This document shows, piece after piece, positions 7,656-16,096 of a stretch of DNA of 42,492 bases. The stretch's first letter is position 1. Every line of letters starts with the position of its first letter. The stretch is from Candidatus Woesearchaeota archaeon (GTDB lineage: Archaea; Nanobdellota; Nanobdellia; SCGC-AAA011-G17; UBA489): positions 1 to 42,492 of the forward strand of contig JABIPM010000012.1 in NCBI GenBank assembly GCA_018658955.1, in the 5' to 3' direction. A model generated the notes under the pieces. It worked only from the letters and a program-made list of their open reading frames with translations, made no database searches and was not told the DNA's origin. A program made the translations under genes and the position numbers.

Positions 7656-8560
7656 ACTTTTCCAACATAACTTAAAATTTTAGATTCTGCAACAGGCACA
7701 ATGTATTTCCCCAAAGATTCAATAATTTTTTCAAATCCATTAAAGCAACTAGGGTGCTCGGTTCTCAATGAAGAGTCAGATATTCCTTCAGGAATATAAA
7801 TCAAATCCCTTAAAGAATTTGCATCTTCTAAAGAAACTTTTCCTTCCCCTCTTGGTTTAGATCTACCCGTAGCATGAGGCATAGAAGAGTAAGGCGGTAA
7901 ATTTTCTCCGTCTACAGTATAAAATAAAACTTCTTGACCAATACAAGCAGGTAAAAATTGTAATTTATTTGGTTCAACCTTAACTACGCCCTTCCTATAA
8001 ATGATATTTCCATTTTTTTCTGAAGTTTCAACACTATTGTGGGTCCAATTTCCCACAAGTTCTGAATTTGCACCAATGATTTCTGCTAAAGTATGTCCTA
8101 AATCTTCACGAAAAGTTTCTGCAGATTTTTGTTTAGTAATCGCATCTTCAACATTTGTAGGGATGCTGGGATCATATGATTTTCCATCAGAATGAACAAT
8201 TAACAAATTGCTATTGTGTCCAAATGAAACTTCTTGGTAAGGATTTTTCATTTCTGAAACAATATCAATGAAATGATTTCCTCTCCCTAGTATATTTTTA
8301 TTTTTGAGATGGGTGTATATTTTATCTGTTGCTTCTTTGACATCGACCCCATTAATTAGAAAAGCAGCAATACCACAACCAACGTCATTACTCAGGATAT
8401 TAGAATTATATTCATGGTTTTCACCATTAAATGACCAAACTGTACTATTTGGAATACTATTTCTTTTTACTTCTCCGTCTGGAAACCTTACAAGTTCCTC
8501 TAATCCTTCAAAATTAGTAGGATAATAGTGACTAGTTTCAAAACTTTTAATTTTTACCAT
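7652..8560 (-). CDS. Compact RtcB-family RNA ligase paralog
   Basis: 302 aa, against roughly 400-480 for canonical RtcB, the GTP/Mn-dependent ligase joining 2',3'-cyclic phosphate (or 3'-phosphate) to 5'-OH RNA ends. The equivalents of the six Mn-ligand positions can be traced: D59 and C62 (NDVGCG), H96 (GRGNHF), H123 (IVHSD), H174 (HNSVE) and H229, the nucleophile that carries GMP, in PHATGR (family HGAGR). RKG (189-191) is also kept. N-terminal and middle regions are shortened. It may be a specialised repair or tRNA-splicing ligase; whether a full-length RtcB exists elsewhere is unknown. TATA (TTTATAAAT) lies about 26 nt before the ATG. Confidence 0.82.
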   Translation of the reverse strand: MVKIKSFETSHYYPTNFEGLEELVRFPDGEVKRNSIPNSTVWSFNGENHEYNSNILSNDVGCGIAAFLINGVDVKEATDKIYTHLKNKNILGRGNHFIDIVSEMKNPYQEVSFGHNSNLLIVHSDGKSYDPSIPTNVEDAITKQKSAETFREDLGHTLAEIIGANSELVGNWTHNSVETSEKNGNIIYRKGVVKVEPNKLQFLPACIGQEVLFYTVDGENLPPYSSMPHATGRSKPRGEGKVSLEDANSLRDLIYIPEGISDSSLRTEHPSCFNGFEKIIESLGKYIVPVAESKILSYVGKV

Positions 8561-8604
8561 CAGATATCTAATAAATCCAATTTCATTTATAAATCTTTCT
8601 ATTA

Positions 8605-8623
8605 GTTACTACCGTCCAGTAAC
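8605..8623. other. Inverted repeat between the surface-protein 3' end and the RtcB-like promoter
   Basis: GTTACT and AGTAAC form a perfect 6-bp stem with a 7-nt loop, just past the stop of the minus-strand surface-protein gene. No T-run follows on that strand, so a terminator role is uncertain. Confidence 0.35.
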
Positions 8624-8628
8624 AAGAA

Positions 8629-10638
8629 TTAATCAAACATACTAAACATATTGCCTGTAGGTTCATCATCATCTTTTTTCTTCTTTTTTTCAGATTCAGT
8701 TTCATTAGTCCTATCTAAGTTAGAAATCCTATTTTGGTATTGTGGACTTTCGCTATAAGACCTTACTCCGTCATCTCTGGTCCATTCTTTTTTAACACCT
8801 CTAAACACATTATTTACCACTAAACTTTCACTAGAAACCTTCTGTTTCTTACTGAATATCCTTGAAAACAAACCTGATTTCTTAACCGGATTTACTCTTG
8901 CTCTTTCTTTAAATCCCCTAACTCTTTCCATATAAGCTTTATATTTCTTAACATGGTCTTCTTCACTAATAACTCTACTCATAGAAGCACCACCATATTC
9001 TCCTTGTTTTCCCTTAGGAACAATGTTTCTAGAGTGCATAGTTTTCATTATTCTTTTTCTCAATCTTTTTTTACTGCCTTTCCAAATCATCCACAACATG
9101 ATAATCACCCATACAACTGCAACGTAAATTAACCAACTATAACTCATCCTTTTTACACCCATGATTTCAACAGCTTCAAATGAATTTTCATTAACAACAA
9201 CATCATAAGTTCCAGTAATCATTCCAACACCTAGATCAATTCTTTCTTCTTGACCAACACCAAGATTAAGTTTATCGGAAATACTAGAAGTTTTAGCCAA
9301 ACTTTCTAACTCAATTTGTAACGGCCCTTCATAAGGGATATTTCCCACATTTTTAACTACTAAAGTTTGTCCATCTAAACTATACTCTAATTTCAAAACT
9401 TGTCCAACAACAAATATTTTTTCACCTTCGACATTACCATAGTATCCTCTAATAAAATAATTTCCAGGTTCAACATCTGCATCTAAAGTAATTGTAAATT
9501 GTTCACCTGAATTTTGAACACTATCAAAGAAAATATCTTCATCTTCATTCTCCACCTTAATTGTAATTGAATCCTCAATAACTTCACCCGCTTGATCTTT
9601 CAAAAAAGCCTTAATTTCCATACTTTCACCAGGGTTAATGGCTTCTTTTGCTCCTGCAATCGTTATTTTAGATGGAATCGCATCAACGATTATTGAAAAG
9701 GTATATGTGCCAAAATTACCAAATTCATCCTCTATTCTAACATTAATGTCCTGTTTTCCGCTAGTAATAGTATTTAATAAATAAAAGTCTAAATCAAAAT
9801 TACCATTTCTCAAGTCTTCTTCATACTTTTCTTCACCTATGCTAACATAAACAGTTCCTTTTTTCAACTTTCCACCAAGTACACTAGCAGTACCTTCCAT
9901 CTTTACTTTTTCTTTAGGTAAATAGTGCACTTTCGCAGTATGGGCGTTAACTTCAATTTTATTAATCAAAACAAAAGAACCAGCATTAATCAAAACAGAA
10001 TTTCCAAAACCATTTCTAATTTCAACAGTTACTAAATATTCACCACCTGGAACATCCCTGGTATTAATTTCAAAAACCACTTTACCTTCTTCAACCTCTA
10101 CAGAATCTGAGAAATAAATTCCACCCTCTTTTTTCAAAGTGATTATTGCAAATCCTTCAACAGGAGTTCCATCTTGTTTGAAACTTTTTCCGCTTATTTT
10201 AATTTCTTCACCAGCCTGAATATTTTCTTTATTTATTCCCACAGTTCCAGTCAGAGCAGTTGTAACCACAAAGTTACTTGAACTTTTAATTTCTAATACA
10301 CTTTCAAAATTATCTAAACTAACATCAACATTACAATTTCCTTCATTTAAAGAAACAATTGCAAACTCTTCACTGAAATCTTTTTTAACACCTGATTTCA
10401 AACTAACACTTCTAACCATTAATACATCTTTTTCAGAACCACATACCAATTCAAATTTTAATAATCCTAATGCATCATCGGTTCTAAGTACATAACCACT
10501 AATAGTAATGTCATCACCAATATTAACGGCAGTTTGTTCAGGACCATTTACAATAATCTCCGCATTAACAAAGCCAATACTAACTAATAAAAATAATCCT
10601 ACAAAAAGCCCAAAAACTCCCCTCTTTATACTTCCCAT
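8629..10638 (-). CDS. Secreted, membrane-anchored Ig-like surface protein with basic cytoplasmic tail
   Basis: 669 aa. N-terminal signal peptide (MGSIKRG, then a hydrophobic stretch at 8-25, cleavage near VNA-EI). The exterior is built of repeated beta-sandwich (Ig/CARDB-like) domains at about 27-120, 121-225, 226-318 and 319-411, each with a 'G-x-x-I-x-I-x-G' type strand. A single membrane helix lies at about 500-519, followed by KGSKKRLRKR and about 140 cytoplasmic residues that are basic, then Lys/Asp-rich. Topology is outside-TM-inside. It could be an adhesin, an S-layer associated protein or a structural envelope component. It leads toward no catalytic motif. Genes on the same strand upstream encode two mini membrane proteins and a membrane FKBP, suggesting an envelope cluster. 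Confidence 0.75.
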   Translation of the reverse strand: MGSIKRGVFGLFVGLFLLVSIGFVNAEIIVNGPEQTAVNIGDDITISGYVLRTDDALGLLKFELVCGSEKDVLMVRSVSLKSGVKKDFSEEFAIVSLNEGNCNVDVSLDNFESVLEIKSSSNFVVTTALTGTVGINKENIQAGEEIKISGKSFKQDGTPVEGFAIITLKKEGGIYFSDSVEVEEGKVVFEINTRDVPGGEYLVTVEIRNGFGNSVLINAGSFVLINKIEVNAHTAKVHYLPKEKVKMEGTASVLGGKLKKGTVYVSIGEEKYEEDLRNGNFDLDFYLLNTITSGKQDINVRIEDEFGNFGTYTFSIIVDAIPSKITIAGAKEAINPGESMEIKAFLKDQAGEVIEDSITIKVENEDEDIFFDSVQNSGEQFTITLDADVEPGNYFIRGYYGNVEGEKIFVVGQVLKLEYSLDGQTLVVKNVGNIPYEGPLQIELESLAKTSSISDKLNLGVGQEERIDLGVGMITGTYDVVVNENSFEAVEIMGVKRMSYSWLIYVAVVWVIIMLWMIWKGSKKRLRKRIMKTMHSRNIVPKGKQGEYGGASMSRVISEEDHVKKYKAYMERVRGFKERARVNPVKKSGLFSRIFSKKQKVSSESLVVNNVFRGVKKEWTRDDGVRSYSESPQYQNRISNLDRTNETESEKKKKKDDDEPTGNMFSMFD

Positions 10639-10673
10639 AGGGAAGATAAGTAAATTATTCTTTATATTAGTTA

Positions 10674-10892
10674 CTAAAAAGGAAGTATGCCTAATCTATA
10701 CAAAGAGTATCCAATCCAAGCCAAAAATCCAAAATAAAAGAAAGCCCAAAGCTTAGTAATTGGCAAATATTTTGACATTGTTTTAAATTTAGCTTTATAG
10801 CCCTTCTTCTTAAACCAAGCTATATAATTACATACAATACTATCTGCAATGAATAAAAACCAGATTATTGCCTCAATTTCCATATTAATCAT
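10674..10892 (-). CDS. Small membrane protein, 72 aa
   Basis: Two hydrophobic segments (about residues 6-25 and 48-68) separated by a basic loop KKKGYKAKFKTMSK, giving a hairpin membrane topology with the loop in the cytoplasm. Not recognised. A second in-frame ATG at 10883 is an alternative start, three codons in. It follows the 29-aa membrane peptide by 13 nt and the FKBP gene before it, on the same strand. Confidence 0.65.
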   Translation of the reverse strand: MINMEIEAIIWFLFIADSIVCNYIAWFKKKGYKAKFKTMSKYLPITKLWAFFYFGFLAWIGYSLYRLGILPF

Positions 10893-10905
10893 TAGTCATA
10901 CTCAT

Positions 10906-10995
10906 TTATATTCTTTTTCTTCTTTCCGCAATTTTAGAAAAAAGCCCAACAATTAAACAAGCAATTAATATCATTACAATCCCTTCAGTTAACAT
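10906..10995 (-). CDS. 29-aa single-span membrane mini-protein
   Basis: ATG to TAA reading MLTEGIVMILIACLIVGLF followed by SKIAERRKRI: a 17-18 residue hydrophobic helix and a short, strongly basic cytoplasmic tail. It is preceded by one of the two best Shine-Dalgarno sequences seen in the window (GAGGTGAT, three bases before the ATG), which argues strongly that it is translated. It sits between the FKBP gene (33 nt upstream) and the 72-aa membrane protein (13 nt downstream). Function unknown; it might assist or regulate the neighbouring membrane proteins. Confidence 0.6.
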   Translation of the reverse strand: MLTEGIVMILIACLIVGLFSKIAERRKRI

Positions 10996-10998
10996 TTA

Positions 10999-11007
10999 AT
11001 CACCTCA
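10999..11007 (-). promoter_or_regulatory. Strong Shine-Dalgarno for the 29-aa membrane protein
   Basis: Minus strand TGAGGTGAT, complementary to the archaeal 16S 3' end (ATCACCTC), three bases before ATG at 10995. Most genes here look leaderless, so this site marks an internal operon gene and fixes the start. Confidence 0.6.
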
Positions 11008-11027
11008 AAAAAATAAAATAAAGAGAT

Positions 11028-11609
11028 TTATTTAATCTCAATTATTTCAATTTCAAAACTTAAATCCTTTCCAGCTAGTGGATGATTCAAATCCAATACA
11101 AGAATTTCTTCTTTGATTTCCAATATTGTTACAATCCCGATACCTGACGGACTTTGTAATAACATTTTAGCACCTACTTCTGGTTCAGCACCTTCCGGAA
11201 GTCTTTCTTTTGGATATTCAGCCTTTAATTCCGGATTATATGCCCCATATGCTTCATCTGAAGGAATTGATAATGTTTTTTCATCTCCTTTTTTCAAACC
11301 AAGTAATCTAGATTCAAATCCCTTAATTATGCTTTCATCTCCAACAGTAAATTCCAGTGGATCTTTTCCTTCTGAAGAATCAAATACGCTACCATCTTCT
11401 AAAGTACCAATATAATGGAGCTTTACAATACTTCCATCTTCAATGACTGGTGCACCATTCATAATAATGAATAAAGCAACTAGTACAAAAGCTGCAAGAG
11501 TTAAAATTCCTTTATTGTTACTCTTCTTAGTAGTTTTAGAAACCTTCTTAGAAGTTTTTTTTGTTACCGCCTTTTTAGCAGTTTTTTTCTTTATTGTTTT
11601 TTTCACCAT
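11028..11609 (-). CDS. Membrane-anchored FKBP-type peptidyl-prolyl isomerase (SlyD-like)
   Basis: 193 aa. Residues 1-33 are a lysine/threonine-rich cytoplasmic segment (repeated KKT/KKxx), 34-51 a membrane anchor (GILTLAAFVLVALFIIM). The rest is an FKBP domain facing outside: VKLHYIGTLEDGSVFDSS, then PLEFTVG and IIKGFESRLLGLKKGDEKTL, followed by an inserted chaperone (IF) flap as in archaeal FKBP/SlyD, closing with LDLNHPLAGKDLSFEIEI. It should speed proline isomerisation in exported proteins. A Shine-Dalgarno AGGTGAT lies six bases before the ATG. It is the first gene of the minus-strand envelope group. Confidence 0.92.
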   Translation of the reverse strand: MVKKTIKKKTAKKAVTKKTSKKVSKTTKKSNNKGILTLAAFVLVALFIIMNGAPVIEDGSIVKLHYIGTLEDGSVFDSSEGKDPLEFTVGDESIIKGFESRLLGLKKGDEKTLSIPSDEAYGAYNPELKAEYPKERLPEGAEPEVGAKMLLQSPSGIGIVTILEIKEEILVLDLNHPLAGKDLSFEIEIIEIK

Positions 11610-11615
11610 GTAAAA

Positions 11616-11622
11616 ATCACCT
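11616..11622 (-). promoter_or_regulatory. Shine-Dalgarno of the FKBP gene
   Basis: Minus strand AGGTGAT with six-base spacing to the ATG at 11609; implies a leadered transcript, unlike most genes here. Confidence 0.5.
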
Positions 11623-11671
11623 AATCAACAAATCTTTCTCTAACTTATAAATATAACTATGCTAAAAACAC

Positions 11672-12253
11672 TTACTTTTCAAGCAAAATAAACTTTTTAT
11701 TTCCTTTTTGATGGCTAGCACCTTCATCCACAGTAGTCTCAACTTTAAATCCTGCAAATTTGAAACATTTAACCCATAATTCAAATTCCCCTTTAGATTG
11801 AGGATAGAATTGAATCACTCCCCTGCCTGTATTCTTTAACACTCTGAACATTTCTGAAGCAACCTTTTTGTAATTTTCAATCACTTCATCAACATTATTT
11901 CCATTAATCCATTGCATAGCGGAAATTGAAATTAAACCCTCAAAGTATTCATCACTATAATCTAAATCTAACATACTTCCTAACTTAACCTCAAAACCTT
12001 TTGACTTGGCAATCTTTACCATTTCTTCAGCGACATCAACACCACTAACCTCAAATCTGTTTTCTTTTAAAATTTCTAAAGAAAAACCAGTTCCACAACC
12101 AACATCCAAAACTTTTCCCGTTTTCAAACCTAACAATTCAATAGCTCTAGAAGTAATTTCGAACTGAACCTTTTTCATACCTGAACCTTTTTCATACTTC
12201 AAAGCTTCTTCTTTTCCATAATATTTGTTAGCATCTATTCCCAGAACATCCAT
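11672..12253 (-). CDS. Bud23-like class I methyltransferase
   Basis: 193 aa. The N-terminus YYGKEEALKYEKGSGMKKVQ followed by ITSRAIELLGL matches the Bud23/WBSCR22 opening (Y...kY..n.rm...Q..m..RALELL). SAM motif I is VLDVGCGTGFS. Bud23 methylates N7 of a small-subunit rRNA guanine in eukaryotes, and archaeal homologs are presumed to act on 16S rRNA. The eukaryotic Trm112-binding and nuclear tail are absent: the protein stops after a KGNKKFILLEK segment. Divergent from pheS, with TATA elements for both in the 68-nt gap. The family match is by N-terminal pattern; a different substrate is possible. Confidence 0.78.
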   Translation of the reverse strand: MDVLGIDANKYYGKEEALKYEKGSGMKKVQFEITSRAIELLGLKTGKVLDVGCGTGFSLEILKENRFEVSGVDVAEEMVKIAKSKGFEVKLGSMLDLDYSDEYFEGLISISAMQWINGNNVDEVIENYKKVASEMFRVLKNTGRGVIQFYPQSKGEFELWVKCFKFAGFKVETTVDEGASHQKGNKKFILLEK

Positions 12254-12291
12254 ATTAATTCAAATTCTCCATAAAATTACACAAAATAAAC

Positions 12292-12299
12292 TTTATAAA
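12292..12299 (+). promoter_or_regulatory. TATA box of pheS
   Basis: TTTATAAA centred 26 nt before the pheS ATG, so transcription probably starts at or next to the initiation codon (leaderless). Confidence 0.6.
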
Positions 12300-12321
12300 T
12301 ATACACATTAACCTCAACACT

Positions 12322-13812
12322 ATGAAAAAATTGAATGAGGTGATAGAATCTCTCCACCCATTAGAAAGAAGTGTTCTTAAACATTTAACCAATAATTTAA
12401 CAGCAACAGAATTAGCTTCGCTAGCAAATTTAAAGGAAGTAGAAGTTATGCGTGCATTACAATGGTTGGAACAAAAAGGTGTTCTTGAACTTAATCAAAC
12501 TAAAACAGAAACAATCGAAATTGGTGAAAATGGTAAAAATTATTTAGAAAATGGTTTTCCTGAAAAAAGATTTCTAAAATCAATAACAGCTAAACCTCAA
12601 CCGATGAATAAAATAAAAGATCTAGCATGTTTAGATAATAATGAATTTTCAATTTCATTAGGATTACTAAAAAGAAATAATTGTATCAAATTAGGAAAAG
12701 AAGCAGAAATAACTAAAGATGGGTTAAACCTACTAAAAGATAAAACACAAGAAGACTTTCTTAAACAATTACCAAAATCTTTAGATAATCTAACAAAAGA
12801 ACAAATAGGAATAGAAATAGAATTATCAAAAAGAAAAGACATAATCAAAACAGAAACAAGAAAAATATTCACATTAAAACTTTTAAAATTCGGAAAAGAA
12901 ATTTTAAATTCTAAAATAAATTTAGATTTAATTGACACTTTAACTCCAGAAATAATCAAAACAGGCACATGGAAAAATAAAAAATTCAGAAGATATACAA
13001 TAGATGCTTCTGTAGGTGAAACTTATGCTGCAAAGAGGCACATGGTTGCCCAGGCAAGAAATTACATCAGACAAGTTTGGTTAGATATGGGTTTTAAAGA
13101 AATGTCTGGACCCATGGTTGAGTCATCATTCTGGAATTTTGATGCATTATTCACTCCTCAAGATCACCCAGCGAGAGAAATGCAAGACACTTTCTTCATA
13201 GAAGGTTCAAAAAAATCACCAGATAAGAAATTATTATCACAAATAAAAAAACAACATGAAACTAAATGGAATTACAAGTGGGAAGAAAAACCCTCAAAGG
13301 AATTAGTTCTAAGAACACATACAACATCAACAACAGCAAGAACATTAGCAAACTTAAAAGAATCAGATTTTCCTGCTAAATTCTTCTCAGTTAACAGAGT
13401 GTTTAGAAATGAAGCATTAGATTGGTCTCATTTATTTGAATTAAATCAAGTAGAAGGAATTGTAGTTGATCCAAATGCAACATTTCAAGATTTAATTGGA
13501 TATCTTAAACAATATTATAGTAAATTAGGTTATGACAAAATAAGAATCAGACCAGCTTATTTCCCTTATGTGGAACCAGGATTAGAAATTGATGCTTTCC
13601 ATCCAAAGAAAAAGAAATGGGTTGAGTTAGGTGGTGCAGGAATTTTAAGACCAGAAGTAGTAATTCCATTGCTAGGAAAAGACATTCCAGTTTTAGCATG
13701 GGGTCAAGGATTAGAAAGAGGAATATCAGAATATTATACCATAACAGATATTAGAGAATTATACAAAAATGATCTTAAACAATTAAGAAACTCAAAGGTA
13801 TGGTTGAAATAA
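12322..13812 (+). CDS. pheS: Phenylalanyl-tRNA synthetase alpha subunit
   Basis: 496 aa, archaeal/eukaryotic-type catalytic subunit of the (alpha-beta)2 enzyme. The first ~150 residues form winged-helix DNA/tRNA-binding modules (LHPLERSVLKHL, TATELASLA). Class II motif 2 is around NRVFRNEALDWSHLFELNQVEG. Phe pocket and motif 3 are seen in GLEIDAFHPKKKKWVELGGAG and LAWGQGLERGISEYY. Only one base separates its stop from pheT, so the two subunits are co-translated from one leaderless message. Confidence 0.97.
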   Translation: MKKLNEVIESLHPLERSVLKHLTNNLTATELASLANLKEVEVMRALQWLEQKGVLELNQTKTETIEIGENGKNYLENGFPEKRFLKSITAKPQPMNKIKDLACLDNNEFSISLGLLKRNNCIKLGKEAEITKDGLNLLKDKTQEDFLKQLPKSLDNLTKEQIGIEIELSKRKDIIKTETRKIFTLKLLKFGKEILNSKINLDLIDTLTPEIIKTGTWKNKKFRRYTIDASVGETYAAKRHMVAQARNYIRQVWLDMGFKEMSGPMVESSFWNFDALFTPQDHPAREMQDTFFIEGSKKSPDKKLLSQIKKQHETKWNYKWEEKPSKELVLRTHTTSTTARTLANLKESDFPAKFFSVNRVFRNEALDWSHLFELNQVEGIVVDPNATFQDLIGYLKQYYSKLGYDKIRIRPAYFPYVEPGLEIDAFHPKKKKWVELGGAGILRPEVVIPLLGKDIPVLAWGQGLERGISEYYTITDIRELYKNDLKQLRNSKVWLK

Positions 13813-13813
13813 A

Positions 13814-15424
13814 ATGCCAAAAATAACATTAAACAAAAAAGAAACATTGAAACTAGTTGGGAAAAACATTCCAGACAAACAATTAGAAGAATCAATCCCT
13901 TTATTGGGTACAGATTTAGAAAGAGTAACCAAAGACAAAATAGAAGTAGAAATTTTTCCCAATAGGCCAGATATGTTATCTGAAGAAGGGTTTGCAAGAG
14001 CACTTTCTTCATTCATGGGAATTAAAACAGGGCTAAAAAGTTACAAAGTAAACTCTTCAAAATACAAATATATAATAGATTCAAAAGTAAAATCTGTTAG
14101 GCCTTACTGTGGTGCTGCAGTAGTAAAGGGAGTTAAATTCACAGAAGCTTCTTTAACCGGTTTCATGAACTTACAAGACAAATTACACACAACTCACGGA
14201 AGAAATAGGGCTAAGGTTGCAATGGGCGCTCACGATTTAACGAATGTTTCTTTTCCAATAAAATACACTACTAAACCCAGAAGTTTCAAATTTCGAGCAT
14301 TAGGTGATTCTGAAGAAAATACAATTTCATACATACTACAAGAACATCCAAAAGGTTCAGCATATGCGCATATTTTAGACAAAAAAGAAGTACCTATTTG
14401 GATTGATTCAAAAAACCAAGTACTTAGTATGCCCCCAATTATTAATTCAGAACAAACTAAATTAACAATTAAATCAAAAGATATTTTATTAGATGTTACT
14501 GGAAGTTCTCAAGAATCGGTAGATCAAGCGTTGAATATATTAGTTACTGCCTTAGCAGACCGTAGTGGAAAAATTTATTCAGTAAATAACCAACCTAAAT
14601 TAAAACCGCACAAACTAAAAGTAAATATTAACAAAGTAAACAAATTACTGGGATTAAATTTAAAGAAATCAGAAATTTCAAAACTCTTAGCAAAAATGGG
14701 GATGAAGTATTCTCCTTCAACTTCAAGCGTTGAATATCCTGCATACAGAACAGATATTTTAAGTGAAGTAGACATTGTTGAAGAAATTGCAATTGCTTAT
14801 GGTTACAATAATTTTTCTTCAAGTATTCCCAATATTTCTACAATAGCTCAAGAAGATCCTTTTGAAAAATTCAAAAACATAATTGCAAATATTTGTACAG
14901 GTTTAGGATTACAAGAAGTTTCAAGTTATCATTTATCTAACTTAGAAGATGAAACAACAAAAATGAAACTAAACTTAAAACCAATCAAAATAAAGAATTC
15001 GATTAGTTCCGAATATAACGTGTTAAGGCCTACAATTACACCCTCATTACTAAATGTTCTAAAAATTAACAGGCACAACGAATATCCTCAAAATATTTTT
15101 GAAATGGGTAATGTCTTCCTAAAAAATGGAAATAATATTGAAGAACCTACAAGAATCGGTATAGCATTATGTCATTCAAAGGCAGACTACACAGAAGCAA
15201 AAAAAGCATTAGATTCAATTCTTTCTTCATTAGGACTAACCGGCAAATATGAATCAACAGATCATCCTTCATTTATACCTGGAAGAGTGGCAAGAGTTTC
15301 AATAAAGAACAAAAAGGTAGCATATGTTGGTGAACTTCACCCAGAAGTATTAAACAATTTTGACATCGATACTCCTACTGCAACAATAGAACTTAATTTA
15401 ACAGAAATATTTAGTTTAATCTAA
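13814..15424 (+). CDS. pheT: Phenylalanyl-tRNA synthetase beta subunit
   Basis: 536 aa, close to the usual archaeal length (about 550), without the bacterial OB/anticodon-binding extensions. Recognisable parts are the EVEIFPNRPDMLSEEGFARAL N-terminal module, the B3/B4 editing region in the middle (YVPIWIDSKNQV-like, PPIINSEQTKL), and the catalytic-like C-terminal domain (EIAIAYGYNNF, VLRPTITPSLL, GELHPEVLNNF). The subunit binds tRNA-Phe and hydrolyses mischarged Tyr. It follows pheS directly and ends with a 4-nt convergent overlap with the next gene. Confidence 0.97.
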   Translation: MPKITLNKKETLKLVGKNIPDKQLEESIPLLGTDLERVTKDKIEVEIFPNRPDMLSEEGFARALSSFMGIKTGLKSYKVNSSKYKYIIDSKVKSVRPYCGAAVVKGVKFTEASLTGFMNLQDKLHTTHGRNRAKVAMGAHDLTNVSFPIKYTTKPRSFKFRALGDSEENTISYILQEHPKGSAYAHILDKKEVPIWIDSKNQVLSMPPIINSEQTKLTIKSKDILLDVTGSSQESVDQALNILVTALADRSGKIYSVNNQPKLKPHKLKVNINKVNKLLGLNLKKSEISKLLAKMGMKYSPSTSSVEYPAYRTDILSEVDIVEEIAIAYGYNNFSSSIPNISTIAQEDPFEKFKNIIANICTGLGLQEVSSYHLSNLEDETTKMKLNLKPIKIKNSISSEYNVLRPTITPSLLNVLKINRHNEYPQNIFEMGNVFLKNGNNIEEPTRIGIALCHSKADYTEAKKALDSILSSLGLTGKYESTDHPSFIPGRVARVSIKNKKVAYVGELHPEVLNNFDIDTPTATIELNLTEIFSLI

Positions 15425-15768
15425 ATCAAACTGCCATATGCTCTTTGATCATTTTCACCATAAGAATAGAACCCTTTTACATCTGCTTTAAATGCAACCT
15501 CGCCTAAAAAATTCTTTAAACACTTGGCTTCTTCTGTAAGAATTGAATAAACATGTTCATTAAATGCATATTTTGGAATATTATTTGCCTTAATTAACAA
15601 TTCTTCATTTTCAGTTAGAATTTCCAAATAAGCAATTTCATTACCATTTTTTAAGCATCTTTGATAATTTAATATTAGATTGGAAGAATTTCTAAGTTTG
15701 GATTTCAGAGCACTTGATAAAATCAAATTATTATTTTCCTTATTGATTGAAGTTACTAAATATGACAT
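15421..15768 (-). CDS. Hypothetical protein, 115 aa
   Basis: Not recognised. Helical, neutral, without membrane segments. The ATG at 15768 is preferred over an upstream TTG at 15780 because a TATATAG element on the minus strand lies about 25 nt before it. The 3' end overlaps pheT by 4 nt. No motif suggests a function. Confidence 0.6.
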   Translation of the reverse strand: MSYLVTSINKENNNLILSSALKSKLRNSSNLILNYQRCLKNGNEIAYLEILTENEELLIKANNIPKYAFNEHVYSILTEEAKCLKNFLGEVAFKADVKGFYSYGENDQRAYGSLI

Positions 15769-15856
15769 AACCTTAAGCAAAAATAAGCCTATATAAAATT
15801 ACCTAAATACAGTAGTAAAAAGGTACCTTTTTAAACAAATTCTCTAAAAAACAGTT

Positions 15857-16096
15857 ATGGATGAAATAAACAAATTAAGAGAAAAATTAGATAAAATAGA
15901 TCTAAAACTCCTAAAAACACTGTTTAAACGAAATAAAATAACTTCAAAAATAAAGAAAATAAAAAAAGAAAATGAACTGAAATTAGAGGATAAAACCAGA
16001 GAAAAAACCATATTAAACCGCTTAAATTCAAAAAAATTAATATCTAAAAAAACACTAGAAAATATCTACAAAGAAATATTCAAACAATCAAAATGA
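15857..16096 (+). CDS. aroQ: Stand-alone chorismate mutase, AroQ class
   Basis: 79 aa, all-helical AroQ fold. It converts chorismate to prephenate. Lining up with E. coli chorismate mutase by eye keeps R8 (LREKL; R11), R25 (R28), a Lys in KIKKIKK (K39) and the R48-E49 pair (R51/E52). The chain ends at SK, just where the helix with the catalytic Gln (Q88) should continue, so that Gln seems missing. The 4-nt ATGA overlap with the U32 gene implies coupled synthesis. No other shikimate-pathway gene is in the window. TATA (TTTTTAAA) lies about 25 nt upstream. Prephenate supply for RNA hydroxylation is the favoured role. Confidence 0.8.
   Translation: MDEINKLREKLDKIDLKLLKTLFKRNKITSKIKKIKKENELKLEDKTREKTILNRLNSKKLISKKTLENIYKEIFKQSK

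Noticed and set aside
12597..12968. Minus-strand hydrophobic frame opposite pheS, and similar Leu/Phe/Ser-rich frames opposite other genes
   Set aside because: They are antisense shadows of Lys/Glu-rich coding regions; composition is artefactual and no motif is present.
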